Shown: in pieces, positions 61,584-64,000 of the stretch
How the letters are laid out: every line of letters starts with the position of its first letter
Position numbering within the stretch: position 1 is the stretch's first letter
Assembly (NCBI GenBank): GCA_030695945.1
Contig: JAUYOG010000050.1
Span: 62,001 to 126,000 of the forward strand
Reading direction: 5' to 3'
DNA: 64,000 nt
From: Ramlibacter sp.
Lineage (GTDB): Bacteria > Pseudomonadota > Gammaproteobacteria > Burkholderiales > Burkholderiaceae_C
Translations under genes and position numbers: made by a program
Notes under the pieces: model-generated
Seen by the model: the letters and a program-made list of their open reading frames with translations, nothing else
Told to the model about the DNA's origin: nothing
The model's database searches: none

Positions 61584-64000
<2,417 letters not shown>

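Overview
The window is GC-rich chromosomal DNA from a betaproteobacterium of the order Burkholderiales, most likely family Comamonadaceae (Ramlibacter/Variovorax-like). This rests on the gene families seen: Bug-type solute receptors, a small Trp-rich TIGR04438 protein, an RcnB-like periplasmic protein, a NarK1-NarK2-GHJI nitrate cluster, and GC-rich dispersed hairpin repeats. The genus is an inference, not something read directly.

Layout. (1) 1-13280: dissimilatory nitrate respiration. A NarX/NarL two-component pair (NarX cut by the window edge) is followed by two nitrate/nitrite transporters, narGHJI, a parvulin with a Cys-rich N-terminus and a beta-carbonic anhydrase. Most junctions are 4-bp ATGA overlaps. 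(2) 13359-20109: an RcnB-like protein, then a tightly overlapping operon of a flavin oxidoreductase, a B12-dependent class II ribonucleotide reductase, NnrS, a nitroreductase-like protein and a hemerythrin. Together these suggest low-oxygen and NO-related physiology. (3) 20188-25768: acetyltransferase, acyl-CoA dehydrogenase, amylo-1,6-glucosidase and a GT4 glycosyltransferase. (4) 25948-31472: a malonate-utilisation cluster with malonyl-CoA synthetase, enoyl-CoA hydratase, Bug receptor, malonyl-CoA decarboxylase and an FCD-GntR regulator. (5) 31577-44933: housekeeping genes lgt, lysR, ilvD, cytochrome c, acs, yqhA-like, both fumarase classes, murI, an MFS transporter and a conserved hypothetical gene.

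(6) 45091-61141: a 16-kb integrative element with visibly lower G+C. It has split the host tRNA-Leu(UAA) gene at its anticodon loop. The 5' half remains at 61130-61171, next to tRNA-Cys and tRNA-Gly (the glyW-cysT-leuZ order known from enterobacteria). The 3' half is 16 kb away at 45040-45102. Neither junction rebuilds the gene, but the element carries a complete, different tRNA-Leu(UAA) at 45256-45348. Its right half (minus strand) holds integrase, an AlpA-like HTH protein, replication genes including a DnaC-like ATPase, and a lone phage portal gene, a satellite-like plan. Its left half (plus strand) holds cargo. This includes an overlapping nuclease-like / Ser-Thr kinase / unknown trio that looks like a candidate defence system, and a small-gene run ending in a minimal ATP-dependent DNA ligase that lies downstream of a near-perfect LexA box. 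(7) 61304-64000: tRNA-Cys, tRNA-Gly and lon, which is cut by the window edge.

Three dispersed repeat families were read by eye. One is a BIME-like double hairpin with a covarying base pair. One is a 65-bp element that supplies the Shine-Dalgarno and start codon of two unrelated genes. One is a GC-rich repeat that encodes the C-terminal tail of NarJ. No CRISPR array, rRNA or intact insertion sequence was seen.
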